9,689 nucleotides of DNA from Nitrospira lenta (GTDB taxonomy: Bacteria > Nitrospirota > Nitrospiria > Nitrospirales > Nitrospiraceae), in assembly GCA_945906715.1 (NCBI GenBank), contig CAMDRK010000080.1, positions 1-9,689 of the forward strand, given 5' to 3'. How positions within the stretch are numbered: position 1 is the first letter of the stretch; each line of letters opens with the position of its first letter. Shown here piece by piece: positions 1 to 6,140 of this stretch. The position numbers and the translations under genes were made by a program. Under the pieces are notes generated by a model. The model did no database searches. It saw only the letters and a list, made by a program, of their open reading frames with translations, and was not told the origin of the DNA.

Positions 1-1
1 T

Positions 2-43
2 GGAATGGATCGCCTTGACCAGGCGTTCAAGCAGCTCACTTAG
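2..43 (+). CDS. possible C-terminal end of an upstream gene (partial)
   Basis: The frame starting at position 2 reads GMDRLDQAFKQLT and then TAG at 41-43, which looks like an amphipathic protein C-terminus. Only 13 residues are visible, so no family can be named. The opposite strand over the same bases also gives a protein-like reading (LSELLERLVKAIHS), but that frame runs back through the repeat to a stop with no ATG, GTG or TTG start, so I prefer the plus-strand tail. The stop lies 17 nt before the inverted repeat at 61. It could be chance. Confidence 0.3.
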   Translation, partial: GMDRLDQAFKQLT

Positions 44-60
44 CAGGGTGTGGACAGCCA

Positions 61-176
61 GGTCTGTCTGGTCTATTCGGTCGATCTGGTCTATCTGGTT
101 GTTTGATCAGTCTCGTTCAACCAAACACACGAAACAGACTGAATAGACCAAATAGACGAAATAAACCAGACAGACC
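61..176. repeat. large inverted repeat made of degenerate 9-nt tandem units
   Basis: The left arm 61-105 splits into 9-nt units: GGTCTGTCT, GGTCTATTC, GGTCGATCT, GGTCTATCT, GGTTGTTTG. The complement of 123-176 splits the same way: GGTCTGTCT, GGTTTATTT, CGTCTATTT, GGTCTATTC, AGTCTGTTT, CGTGTGTTT. The outer 12 bases of the arms (61-72 and 165-176) are perfectly complementary, and 61-94 against 143-176 match at 29 of 34 positions around a 48-nt loop. The right arm ends 9 nt before the GGAGG of the next gene, so it may act as a terminator for an upstream gene or as a structured leader. It has no adjacent T-run. Confidence 0.85.
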
Positions 177-185
177 AGTCTAGTT

Positions 186-190
186 GGAGG
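186..190 (+). promoter_or_regulatory. ribosome binding site fixing a GTG start
   Basis: GGAGG at 186-190 lies 9 nt before the GTG at 200. This spacing, together with the conserved MPIYEYxC beginning, fixes the start at GTG rather than any later ATG. Confidence 0.8.
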
Positions 191-199
191 AATTAACAC

Positions 200-580
200 G
201 TGCCTATTTATGAGTACCAGTGTGAAAGCTGCACCGATAAGTTTGAGATCAAACAAAGCATGAAGGACGATCCGCTCACCGTCTGCCCGCGATGCGGGAA
301 GCACGTCCAGCGGCTTATTTCATCGCCTGCGATCATGTTCAAAGGCAGCGGGTGGTACGTAACGGATTACTCCGACAAGATGAAGCCATCTGCGGGTAAT
401 GAAACACCGGCACCCGCGACCGGGGAGAAGAAAGAAACGACATCAACTACATCCGGCCAGGCGACGCCTGCGGCTCCCTCCGCTCCAGCGTCTACCCCCG
501 CATCAGCGCCGGCAAGTACCCCATCGAGCGCGACTTCAAGCACAGCGACCAGCACGCCAGCGTCTCCCACCACGAAATAG
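200..580 (+). CDS. FmdB-family zinc-ribbon protein with Ala/Pro/Ser/Thr tail
   Basis: The 126-residue product begins MPIYEYQCESC, the hallmark of the FmdB/CxxC putative regulatory zinc-ribbon family. Two cysteine pairs, C8-x2-C11 and C29-x2-C32 (CPRCG), would bind one zinc ion. They are followed by the usual RLISSPAIMFKGSGWYVTDY stretch around residues 38-57. The conserved domain ends near residue 62. The remaining half is a low-complexity tail of Ala, Pro, Ser and Thr, probably disordered. Family members are commonly about 70-115 residues, so the tail accounts for the extra length. The family is named after an FmdB protein linked to amidase expression, but a molecular role is not established; cytoplasmic zinc binding is the safe statement. 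It converges with the lipoprotein gene, the stops being 19 nt apart with no clear terminator between them. Confidence 0.93.
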   Translation: MPIYEYQCESCTDKFEIKQSMKDDPLTVCPRCGKHVQRLISSPAIMFKGSGWYVTDYSDKMKPSAGNETPAPATGEKKETTSTTSGQATPAAPSAPASTPASAPASTPSSATSSTATSTPASPTTK

Positions 581-599
581 CCGACAGAAACGAGACGCG

Positions 600-1031
600 C
601 TAGCGTGCGCCGGTGGGTTTGGCCGATGCTTTTTTCTTAGCTGGGGCCTTCTGCTTGACCTTACCGGACGGCTTCGCCGTGCCGGCTTTCGCCGTTGCAA
701 GTTTCGGCGTGGCAGCTTTTCCAGACTTCGCCAAGCGCTCCTGTGCCGCCGTCAAGCTATTCTGTAAACCGGTGATCATGGTCGATTTATCACGATTCGA
801 CCGCGAGAGATCATCCACTTGCGCCTGTAAATCGTCCTTCACCTTTGCAAAGGAAGCATATTGAGTCTGCAACTGCGCTTTTTCCGCTGTCACGCTCTGC
901 AGCTCGGAGCGGAGTTGTTCGATTTGTGTTTGAAGCGCCGGGGGCCAGTAATCGCACCCGGACAGACCCACAGAGACCATCGTTATGGCGGCCACCGCAA
1001 CAAGGTTCCGTACCATCACTGTTCGAATCAT
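600..1031 (-). CDS. small lipoprotein with coiled coil and Lys/Ala-rich tail
   Basis: The 143-residue product (from the start preferred here) has a basic N-terminus, a hydrophobic stretch at about 9-22 and a lipobox LSGC at 23-26, so Cys26 should be lipidated. The residue after it is Asp, which in enteric bacteria keeps lipoproteins in the inner membrane; whether that rule holds here is unknown. Residues about 33-105 are heptad-rich (LQTQIEQLRSELQSV, then AEKAQLQTQYASF), predicting a periplasmic coiled coil. The last 35 residues are Lys, Ala and Pro rich and strongly basic, which could contact peptidoglycan or another anionic surface. An in-frame ATG at 1037 exists, but its GGAG would be only 1 nt away. 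The ATG at 1029-1031 has 7 nt spacing and is the better start. The family is not recognised; it resembles generic coiled-coil lipoproteins. Confidence 0.85.
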   Translation of the reverse strand: MIRTVMVRNLVAVAAITMVSVGLSGCDYWPPALQTQIEQLRSELQSVTAEKAQLQTQYASFAKVKDDLQAQVDDLSRSNRDKSTMITGLQNSLTAAQERLAKSGKAATPKLATAKAGTAKPSGKVKQKAPAKKKASAKPTGAR

Positions 1032-1038
1032 CGGCATT

Positions 1039-1045
1039 CTCCTTT
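1039..1045 (-). promoter_or_regulatory. ribosome binding site deciding the lipoprotein start
   Basis: On the minus strand the sequence reads AAAGGAG, one base, then ATG (1037), CCG, ATG (1031). Normal spacing of 7 nt is obtained only for the second ATG. Confidence 0.65.
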
Positions 1046-1061
1046 CAATGTGAACGATACA

Positions 1062-1084
1062 CCACTCAGGTGTTTAGGCTGAAG
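1062..1084. repeat. dispersed 23-nt repeat, copy A
   Basis: This stretch (CCACTCAGG, then TGTTTAGGCTGAAG) matches the complement of 9640-9662 at 21 of 23 positions. The similarity extends outward as GAACG before the CCACTCAGG in both copies, with a 2-nt length difference. On this side it is followed by loose 7-nt units (GGCTGAA, GACTGTA, GGCTCTA). It sits in the upstream region of the lipoprotein gene. Confidence 0.7.
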
Positions 1085-1120
1085 ACTGTAGGCTCTAAGT
1101 TTTCTGCAAGGCACGAATGC

Positions 1121-1186
1121 GGGGGTAGCGGGATACAGGGATAGTCGGGGTAGCCTCTTCCCCCTCTACCCCGTTGCCCCTTTATC
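1121..1186. repeat. G-rich degenerate 8-9-nt units in inverted arrangement
   Basis: The left part 1121-1155 reads as GGGGGTAGC, GGGATACA, GGGATAGTC, GGGGTAGCC. The complement of 1156-1180 reads as GGGGCAAC, GGGGTAGA, GGGGGAAGA. The best single stem is 8 bp, CGGGGTAG (1146-1153) with CTACCCCG (1166-1173), around a 12-nt loop. The organisation of short degenerate units facing each other is the same as at 61-176 although the sequence differs. It lies downstream of the Sua5/YrdC gene on the minus strand. No T-run follows the stem on either strand, so a classical terminator is not supported. Confidence 0.65.
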
Positions 1187-1245
1187 TCTTCAAGCAGAGA
1201 TGAATCCTCGTTGCGCAAGAAGCTCAATCCCTAAAAACCTTCAGC

Positions 1246-1941
1246 CTATCTGCCAGGTTCAAGAGACAGGCCATGCGCGGCCAATTCTGCTTCGATGACA
1301 TCTCGTTCAATCGCTCCATCGCGAACGATTCGGATCGGTCCCCGCACATCGATGACTGTGGACGGTCGCCCGCCGGGGGTTGGACCAGCATCGACGATGA
1401 GATCCAGCATGTCTCCGAGACAGTCTTGCACTTCTTTAGCCGTCCTGGGCGGCGGTTGACCTTCACGATTCGCGCTGGTACCAGTTATCGGCCCGACCAG
1501 ACGCAACAGATTGGCCAGCGGTTCCCAGGGGCTAAAACGGACGCCGACAGAGCCGGTTCCAGCCGTCACTGCATCGGAAAGGCCAACCGCTGCGGGAAAA
1601 ACAATGGTCAGAGGTCCTGGCCAGAACGCCTTCATCAGTAGGCGTGCTGCATGGGGAATGCTTCGAATCAGCGGCCTCAACTGAGACTCGTCTCCGATCA
1701 GCACGAGAATCGGTTTTCCCTCAGACCGACCCTTGACCTGCCACAATCTAGCGAGCGCCTGCTCATCGAACGGAGCTGCGGCAAGCCCGTAGAAACTCTC
1801 CGTCGGCAGAGCGATGAGCCCGCTTGCTCCGAGTACGCGACGCACCAGCTCAGCAAGAACGGGAACGGTGGAAATACCATAGGGCTCGATCGATGCCATA
1901 GCAAAATCTCGCGTGAAGGACAATGTTTTGGCGAGAGGCAC
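1246..1941 (-). CDS. L-threonylcarbamoyladenylate synthase (Sua5/YrdC/TsaC family)
   Basis: The enzyme makes threonylcarbamoyl-AMP from threonine, bicarbonate and ATP, the first step of t6A modification at position 37 of ANN-decoding tRNAs, in the cytoplasm. Family motifs appear in order (231-residue numbering): ALPTESFYGLA at 44-54, KGRSEGKP at 70-77, WPGPLT at 107-112, GVRFSP at 133-138, TGTSANREG at 153-161, GGRPSTVID at 190-198 and IRIVRDGAI at 203-211. The length fits the short TsaC/YrdC type without the extra C-terminal Sua5 domain. The longest frame starts at GTG 1941; the ATG at 1897-1899 (giving MASIEPYGIS) is an equally plausible start of a 217-residue protein. Neither has a clear Shine-Dalgarno sequence. 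It lies 80 nt after purD on the same strand and may be cotranscribed with it, although repeats fill the gap. Confidence 0.93.
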   Translation of the reverse strand: MPLAKTLSFTRDFAMASIEPYGISTVPVLAELVRRVLGASGLIALPTESFYGLAAAPFDEQALARLWQVKGRSEGKPILVLIGDESQLRPLIRSIPHAARLLMKAFWPGPLTIVFPAAVGLSDAVTAGTGSVGVRFSPWEPLANLLRLVGPITGTSANREGQPPPRTAKEVQDCLGDMLDLIVDAGPTPGGRPSTVIDVRGPIRIVRDGAIERDVIEAELAAHGLSLEPGR

Positions 1942-1951
1942 GGGGCTTTCT

Positions 1952-1979
1952 CGTGAGGCGTGAAACGTGAGGCGAATCC
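1952..1979. repeat. 14-nt imperfect tandem repeat
   Basis: CGTGAGGCGTGAAA (1952-1965) is followed directly by CGTGAGGCGAATCC (1966-1979); the first nine bases are identical. A further related CGTGGCGTGAAA lies at 2027-2038, across the end of purD. The repeat fills most of the gap between purD and the next gene on the minus strand. Confidence 0.55.
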
Positions 1980-2021
1980 CGCTCGACCCCCTTACCCTTT
2001 GAGCCTTACGTCCCCATTGTG

Positions 2022-3296
2022 CTACGCGTGGCGTGAAAATGCTCGATGCGCAATGTCCGTCCGATAGTGAGCGCCTTCAAATGCAATCGATGTAGTCGCA
2101 CGATAGGCTTCCGTTTGCGCAGAAGCCAGGGTTGTTCCGCGTCCCGTGATTCCCAGCACCCGGCCTCCGGCCGTAACGACATTCGCGCCTATCCGTCTTG
2201 TCCCTGCATGAAATACCATGGTTGTTGCATCGGTCTCGGTCGGCAATCCGTGAATCACGCGATCAGTCTGATAACTGCCGGGATAGCCTCCTGACGCCAT
2301 AACGACACACACAGCGGTTTCATTATGCCAGTCAACCGTAACTTGGTCGAGCCGATGTTCGATTATCGCTTCGATCACTTCCAGGAAATCGGTCTTGAGT
2401 AGCGGGAGTACAACCTGCGTTTCAGGGTCTCCCATGCGGGCGTTGAATTCCAAGACATATGGCGTTCCCTTCACAACCATAAGGCCGGCATAGAGGACAC
2501 CCTGAAACGGACAACCCATACGTGATAAGGCTTCGACGGCGGGATAGAGAACCTGTCGGGTGACCTGCTCCCGCAGTGCCGTGGTGCCAAGCGGCGCAGG
2601 ACAATAGGCACCCATGCCCCCGGTATTGAGCCCTGTATCGCCATCCCCAACTCGTTTATGATCTTGCGCCGGCAGCATCGGCACCACCGTCCGGCCATCC
2701 GTAAACGCCATGACCGTCAGTTCCTCTCCGTCTAAAAACTGTTCGATCAAGACGCGCTGACCGGCCTGACCGAATGCCGCATGTTCCATTGAATCGCGGA
2801 CGGCCTGTTTCGCCTCCTCACGCGTCGTCGCGATTACGACACCCTTTCCCTGTGCGAGTCCGTCGGCTTTTATTACGACAGGAAGCTCATGTTCATCGAG
2901 ATAGGCCAACGCCGAGGCCAATCGGTCGAAACTTTGCGCTTGCGCCGTGAGAATCTTTGCGCTGACCATGATCTCTTTGGAGAAGACTTTGCTGGCTTCG
3001 ATACGCGCAGCCCCCTTCGTCGGTCCAAATATTTTGAGCTTCGCCTTGCGAAACTCATCGACGATACCTAATGCAAGTGGGGCTTCCGGTCCCACGACTG
3101 TCAGATCGATCTTCTCAGACTGCACAAACGCTTTAAGTCCGACGATATCATCGGCTTTGATCGGGACGCAGGTCGCCAGCGATTCGATCCCCGCATTGCC
3201 CGGCGCGCAGTAGAGCGTTGGCATACGGGGACTTTGCGCGAGCTTCCACACCATGGCGTGCTCGCGTCCTCCGCTGCCAATGACAAGAATTTTCAT
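2022..3296 (-). CDS. purD: phosphoribosylamine-glycine ligase (GAR synthetase)
   Basis: PurD joins glycine to 5-phosphoribosylamine using ATP, the second step of de novo purine synthesis. The 424-residue length is normal and the family motifs are complete: GSGGREHA at 7-14 and PGNAG at 32-36 in the N domain, VGPEAPL at 68-74, then the ATP-grasp part with KADGLAQGKGV at 143-153, QDHKR at 211-215, NTGGMGAY at 224-231 and the metal-binding EFNARMGDPETQ at 283-294. The C-terminal domain follows. The start is ATG 3296, set by the conserved MKILVIGSGGREHA beginning. The 24 nt before it contain no recognisable Shine-Dalgarno sequence. It lies 149 nt downstream of purH, with a long hairpin in the spacer that may tune its expression relative to purH. 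Confidence 0.97.
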   Translation of the reverse strand: MKILVIGSGGREHAMVWKLAQSPRMPTLYCAPGNAGIESLATCVPIKADDIVGLKAFVQSEKIDLTVVGPEAPLALGIVDEFRKAKLKIFGPTKGAARIEASKVFSKEIMVSAKILTAQAQSFDRLASALAYLDEHELPVVIKADGLAQGKGVVIATTREEAKQAVRDSMEHAAFGQAGQRVLIEQFLDGEELTVMAFTDGRTVVPMLPAQDHKRVGDGDTGLNTGGMGAYCPAPLGTTALREQVTRQVLYPAVEALSRMGCPFQGVLYAGLMVVKGTPYVLEFNARMGDPETQVVLPLLKTDFLEVIEAIIEHRLDQVTVDWHNETAVCVVMASGGYPGSYQTDRVIHGLPTETDATTMVFHAGTRRIGANVVTAGGRVLGITGRGTTLASAQTEAYRATTSIAFEGAHYRTDIAHRAFSRHA

Positions 3297-3320
3297 GGGT
3301 ACTTGTACTGCATGAAGAAA

Positions 3321-3447
3321 AAGCGGCTGCTCAAAATGGTTTCTCGCAAGGCCGCAGGAAGTCCGGTCACCGAGGCGTACGCTTCGGTACGTTGAGCGTG
3401 GCCGGGCGACCGAGAACGACGCGAGAGGCCATTTTCAGCAGCCGCTT
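3321..3447. repeat. palindromic element between purH and purD
   Basis: Two 27-nt arms, 3321-3347 (starting AAGCGGCTGCT) and 3421-3447 (ending CAGCAGCCGCTT), are inverted copies with 24 of 27 positions matching; on one strand two of the three mismatches can form G-U pairs. The 73-nt centre holds its own hairpins: CGTAC (3376-3380) with GTACG (3387-3391) around GCTTCG, and CGGTC (3364-3368) with GACCG (3408-3412). The outer edge overlaps two bases of the purH stop codon. On the minus strand the closing arm runs into CTTTTTCTTC, so in the direction of purH-purD transcription it resembles an attenuator or weak terminator. Elements ending in AGCAGCC with a GTACGTTGAG core resemble repeats I associate with Nitrospira genomes; this is unverified. 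Confidence 0.85.
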
Positions 3448-4999
3448 AATGGCGGAAGTGGCGCATGCCCGTTAAGATCATCGCCACCCCCTGCTCATCT
3501 GCGGCTTTGATAATTTCGGCATCGCGAATCGAACCGCCCGGCTGAATGACCGTGGTGATGCCGGCTTGAATCGCCGCATCCAATCCATCCCGGAACGGGA
3601 AGAACGCGTCCGACGCCATCACACACCCCTTAATCGGCATCTGGGCCTTCATCACCGCAAGCTTTACGGAATCGACCCGGCTCATCTGGCCGGCGCCGAT
3701 TCCCACCGTCTGCCCCGGCTTTGCATAGATGATCGCGTTCGACTTTACGTGTTTGCAGACCTTCCAGGCAAAGGCGCAGGCCGCATATTCCTCGTCCGTC
3801 GGTTTCCGCATGGTCGGTACCTTGAGCGCCCTTAAATCGGTCAAAACACCAAGATCCCGATCCTGCACGATCAATCCACCCACCAACTTCTTGAGATCGA
3901 AGCCTTCTTGCTTCACCTTCGTGAGCGGCCCGACATCCAGCAAACGCAGATCCTTCTTGCGTTTTAACTCTGCCAACGCATCGTCTGCAAATCCCGGCGC
4001 AATAACGACTTCGACAAACGTGGCGGTAATTTCTTTTGCAGCGGCCAAATCCACAGGGCGATTGAATGCAATGACGCCGCCGAACGCTGAGACAGGGTCG
4101 GTCTCACGAGCTCTCACATAGGCTTCGAGAGGCGTCGCACCCAATGCCACACCGCAGGGATTATTGTGCTTGATAATCGCCACGGCGGTCTCGTCATATT
4201 CTTTTGCCAGCTCGAGCGCCGAATTGGCATCGAGGAAATTGTTGTACGACATCGCCTTGCCGTGCAGAATTTTCCCACGGGAGACCGACGGCTCGGACGA
4301 GTGCAGTTCTCGATAGAAGGCCCCTTGCTGATGCGGATTCTCACCATAACGGAGCATCTCTGCCCGTTCGAACTGCAGGGACAATATCCGGGGAAACTTG
4401 ACCTCGCTGCCTTGCGCCTGCGTTTCAAGGTACCCGGCAATCAGACTGTCGTAGCGCGCCGTATGTTGAAATACCTTCATGGCCAACTCGCGCCGTAACT
4501 CGCGCGACGCCGTCCCTGTTATTGCCGCATCGAGTACGCGCTGATAATCCGTCGGATCGACGACTACCAGAACATCTTCGTGGTTTTTGGCTGCGGACCG
4601 CAGCATCGACGGCCCGCCGATATCGATATTTTCAATGGCTTCTTCAAAAGGACAGTGCGGTTTCGCAATAGTCGCCTCAAAGGGATAGAGGTTGACCACG
4701 ACCACGTCGATGGGTCCAATTCCATGCTGTTCCATCTGCGCGACATGGGCAGGGAGCGAACGGCGCCCCAGCAGGCCACCATGAATCTTGGGATGTAGTG
4801 TCTTAACACGGCCATCGAGAATTTCCGGTGAACCTGTGTACGCCGCCACATCGGTCACCGTCACCCCTGCTTCGCGCAAGGCCTTTGCCGTTCCTCCGGT
4901 CGAGAGAATCTCAGCCCCAAGGGCAGCAAGCCCTTTCGCCATCTCCACCACGCCGGTCTTGTCTGACACGCTGATCAATGCCCGCTTAATGCCGGCCAT
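3446..4999 (-). CDS. purH: bifunctional AICAR transformylase / IMP cyclohydrolase
   Basis: PurH performs the last two steps of IMP synthesis: formylation of AICAR with 10-formyltetrahydrofolate, then ring closure. The 517 residues match the usual size. The N-terminal cyclohydrolase (MGS-like) domain shows STGGT at 33-37, RVKTLHPKIHGGLL at 64-77, VNLYPF at 102-107 and ENIDIGGP at 123-130. The transformylase part shows LRYGENPHQ at 216-224, HGKAMSYNNFLDA at 246-258, the catalytic-loop motif KHNNPCG at 277-283, FFPFRD at 466-471, QPGGSIRD at 486-493 and the typical end TGMRHFRH. The start is ATG 4999 with AAAGGAG at 5005-5011, 5 nt upstream. It is the first gene of the minus-strand cluster with purD; a candidate -10 lies just upstream. 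Confidence 0.98.
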   Translation of the reverse strand: MAGIKRALISVSDKTGVVEMAKGLAALGAEILSTGGTAKALREAGVTVTDVAAYTGSPEILDGRVKTLHPKIHGGLLGRRSLPAHVAQMEQHGIGPIDVVVVNLYPFEATIAKPHCPFEEAIENIDIGGPSMLRSAAKNHEDVLVVVDPTDYQRVLDAAITGTASRELRRELAMKVFQHTARYDSLIAGYLETQAQGSEVKFPRILSLQFERAEMLRYGENPHQQGAFYRELHSSEPSVSRGKILHGKAMSYNNFLDANSALELAKEYDETAVAIIKHNNPCGVALGATPLEAYVRARETDPVSAFGGVIAFNRPVDLAAAKEITATFVEVVIAPGFADDALAELKRKKDLRLLDVGPLTKVKQEGFDLKKLVGGLIVQDRDLGVLTDLRALKVPTMRKPTDEEYAACAFAWKVCKHVKSNAIIYAKPGQTVGIGAGQMSRVDSVKLAVMKAQMPIKGCVMASDAFFPFRDGLDAAIQAGITTVIQPGGSIRDAEIIKAADEQGVAMILTGMRHFRH

Positions 5000-5004
5000 A
5001 CAAA

Positions 5005-5034
5005 CTCCTTTAAAGATGTTCGCGAGATATTATC
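5005..5034 (-). promoter_or_regulatory. purH ribosome binding site and candidate -10 box
   Basis: On the minus strand a GATAAT (complement of 5029-5034, five of six matches to the consensus -10) lies about 18 nt before the AAAGGAG (5005-5011). The hexamer 17 nt upstream of it, TTCTTC, is a poor -35. The resulting leader would be about 20-25 nt, too short for a riboswitch. No PurR-type palindrome or purine riboswitch was noticed in 5000-5279. Confidence 0.35.
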
Positions 5035-5141
5035 TGACTCGGAAAGCGGGCGAAGAATAGCAAATGAGGGTACACCTTACAAGGGGAATGGAGCGTCCAC
5101 GGATCGTGCTGGAAGCAGGTTAAGGTAACTGTTGAGCTTTA

Positions 5142-5169
5142 TTGAGGATCTCATCTGTACTCATATAGG
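5142..5169 (+). promoter_or_regulatory. candidate sigma70-like promoter for the envelope cassette
   Basis: TTGAGG (5142-5147) and TATAGG (5164-5169) are separated by 16 nt, each with four of six consensus matches. They lie 110 nt upstream of the ATG at 5280 in the divergent gap with purH. A second TATAGG-like box (TTATAGGGG) lies about 20 nt further on. The rest of the 280-nt gap shows no other structure I can name. Confidence 0.3.
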
Positions 5170-5279
5170 TTCGCGTCTCGATTATAGGGGTTTGGCTCAT
5201 AAACACCGTCTGGTATGAACTCACGCAGTATGGTAGGGTCACACCGGTTTTTGGCTATCTTCCGCTCGAGAGTTGATTC

Positions 5280-6140
5280 ATGATGCGGAAAGCGATTCTA
5301 GGCGCAGGCGCTCTCGCCCTTACTTTTATTGCCGCGGTCTGTATTCCGCGCCATCTTCCGACCTCGACAGCATCAAATTCCCTCACCCCTGCCAGCTTTC
5401 ATGCGCGTATAGAGAAGGGAAATCTGACCCTCCGTGGCTCGCTCCCCAGTGAGGCCATTAAAACCACAATCCTTCAGCGAGCCCACGAACTGTATGGAGC
5501 TACGCCTGGCCGTGTCGTCGATGAGTTAATGGTGGACCCGAGCGTGGGGCCCGCAGATTGGATAGACAATGTCCCCAAGGCCCTTCCCATCTTAGGGCGC
5601 ATGATGGAACGAGGTTCCATCATTATTGATGGACGGTCGATTGTTCTCAGCGGCCGAGTCGATAGCGATCGCGCCAAGGCCACCATGCTGCAAGACGTCG
5701 CCCCTCTGACGCAAACAGGACTTAAGCTGGAAGATCATATCCTCGCGGCTCAGCTCGCGGCTCCTTCCCCTACGCTCCAGAAGAAGTTAGATGAGACCCT
5801 CACGCAAGGCTCCATCGAATTTGAGTCGAATTCCACGACGATGCTCCCCCGCAGTCGCACCACACTAGACCAGCTGATTACGATCTTGCGTCGTGCTCCT
5901 AACACCGCTATTGAAATAGGTGGCCATACGGACAAGTACGGTGCGCCGGACTATAATCTTCAACTCAGCCGCCGCCGCGCTGAAGCCGTGCGGCACTACT
6001 TTATCAGTCACGGCTTGACCAATCAGTTTACCGCCGTCGGCTATGGCGACTCACGACCGCTCTCGGTGGCACAGACGCGGGCTGGGTTGCAACGCAACCG
6101 TCGTATTGAATTGCGAATAAAAGGAACTGGTGACCTATGA
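5280..6140 (+). CDS. BON-like / OmpA C-terminal domain envelope protein (copy 1)
   Basis: The 286-residue protein starts with a hydrophobic segment (about residues 4-22) acting as signal or membrane anchor. It ends in CIPRH; the cysteine lacks a proper lipobox (AAVC), so lipidation is unlikely. Residues about 41-90 and 110-155 (LTLRGSLPSE and IVLSGRVDSD, each followed by a helix) resemble BON domains, an arrangement reminiscent of mycobacterial OmpATb/ArfA. Residues about 165-286 form an OmpA/MotB peptidoglycan-binding domain: IEFESNS, then IGGHTDKYG with Asp218, LSRRRAEAV with Arg233, and GYGDSRPL and NRRIEL near the end. Asp218 and Arg233 correspond to the pair that binds diaminopimelate in OmpA. 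No beta-barrel is present. The stop overlaps the next gene by ATGA, implying translational coupling. The start ATG 5280 (or ATG 5283) has only a weak GAGAG upstream. A paralogue lies at 7741-8826. Confidence 0.9.
   Translation: MMRKAILGAGALALTFIAAVCIPRHLPTSTASNSLTPASFHARIEKGNLTLRGSLPSEAIKTTILQRAHELYGATPGRVVDELMVDPSVGPADWIDNVPKALPILGRMMERGSIIIDGRSIVLSGRVDSDRAKATMLQDVAPLTQTGLKLEDHILAAQLAAPSPTLQKKLDETLTQGSIEFESNSTTMLPRSRTTLDQLITILRRAPNTAIEIGGHTDKYGAPDYNLQLSRRRAEAVRHYFISHGLTNQFTAVGYGDSRPLSVAQTRAGLQRNRRIELRIKGTGDL

Noticed and set aside
61..176. CRISPR-like array
   Set aside because: Units are 9 nt without spacers and are inverted rather than direct over the whole region; no cas gene is nearby.
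107..304. Minus-strand open frame with a Val/Leu/Tyr/Cys-rich hydrophobic stretch
   Set aside because: The hydrophobic part is simply the 9-nt repeat read as tripeptides, and the rest is antisense to the FmdB zinc-ribbon codons. No start signal is seen.
399..767. Arg/Pro/His-rich plus-strand open frame
   Set aside because: It is a shifted reading of the FmdB tail running into antisense of the lipoprotein, with no family features.
613..864. Plus-strand hydrophobic open frame resembling a membrane protein
   Set aside because: It is antisense to the Lys/Ala-rich tail of the lipoprotein, which produces Phe/Ala/Val codons in this frame; the lipoprotein has the lipobox and ribosome site.
1146..1173. 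Intrinsic terminator for the Sua5/YrdC gene or the upstream region
   Set aside because: The 8-bp stem is GC-rich, but no T-run follows on either strand; it is better explained as part of the opposed repeat array.
5000..5279. Purine riboswitch or PurR operator upstream of purH
   Set aside because: The likely leader is only about 20-25 nt, and no conserved riboswitch core or regulator palindrome was seen.
5331..5355. Lipoprotein signal peptide in the OmpA-like proteins
   Set aside because: The residues before the cysteine (AAV in copy 1, AFL in copy 2) do not fit the lipobox, which needs Gly, Ala or Ser directly before Cys.
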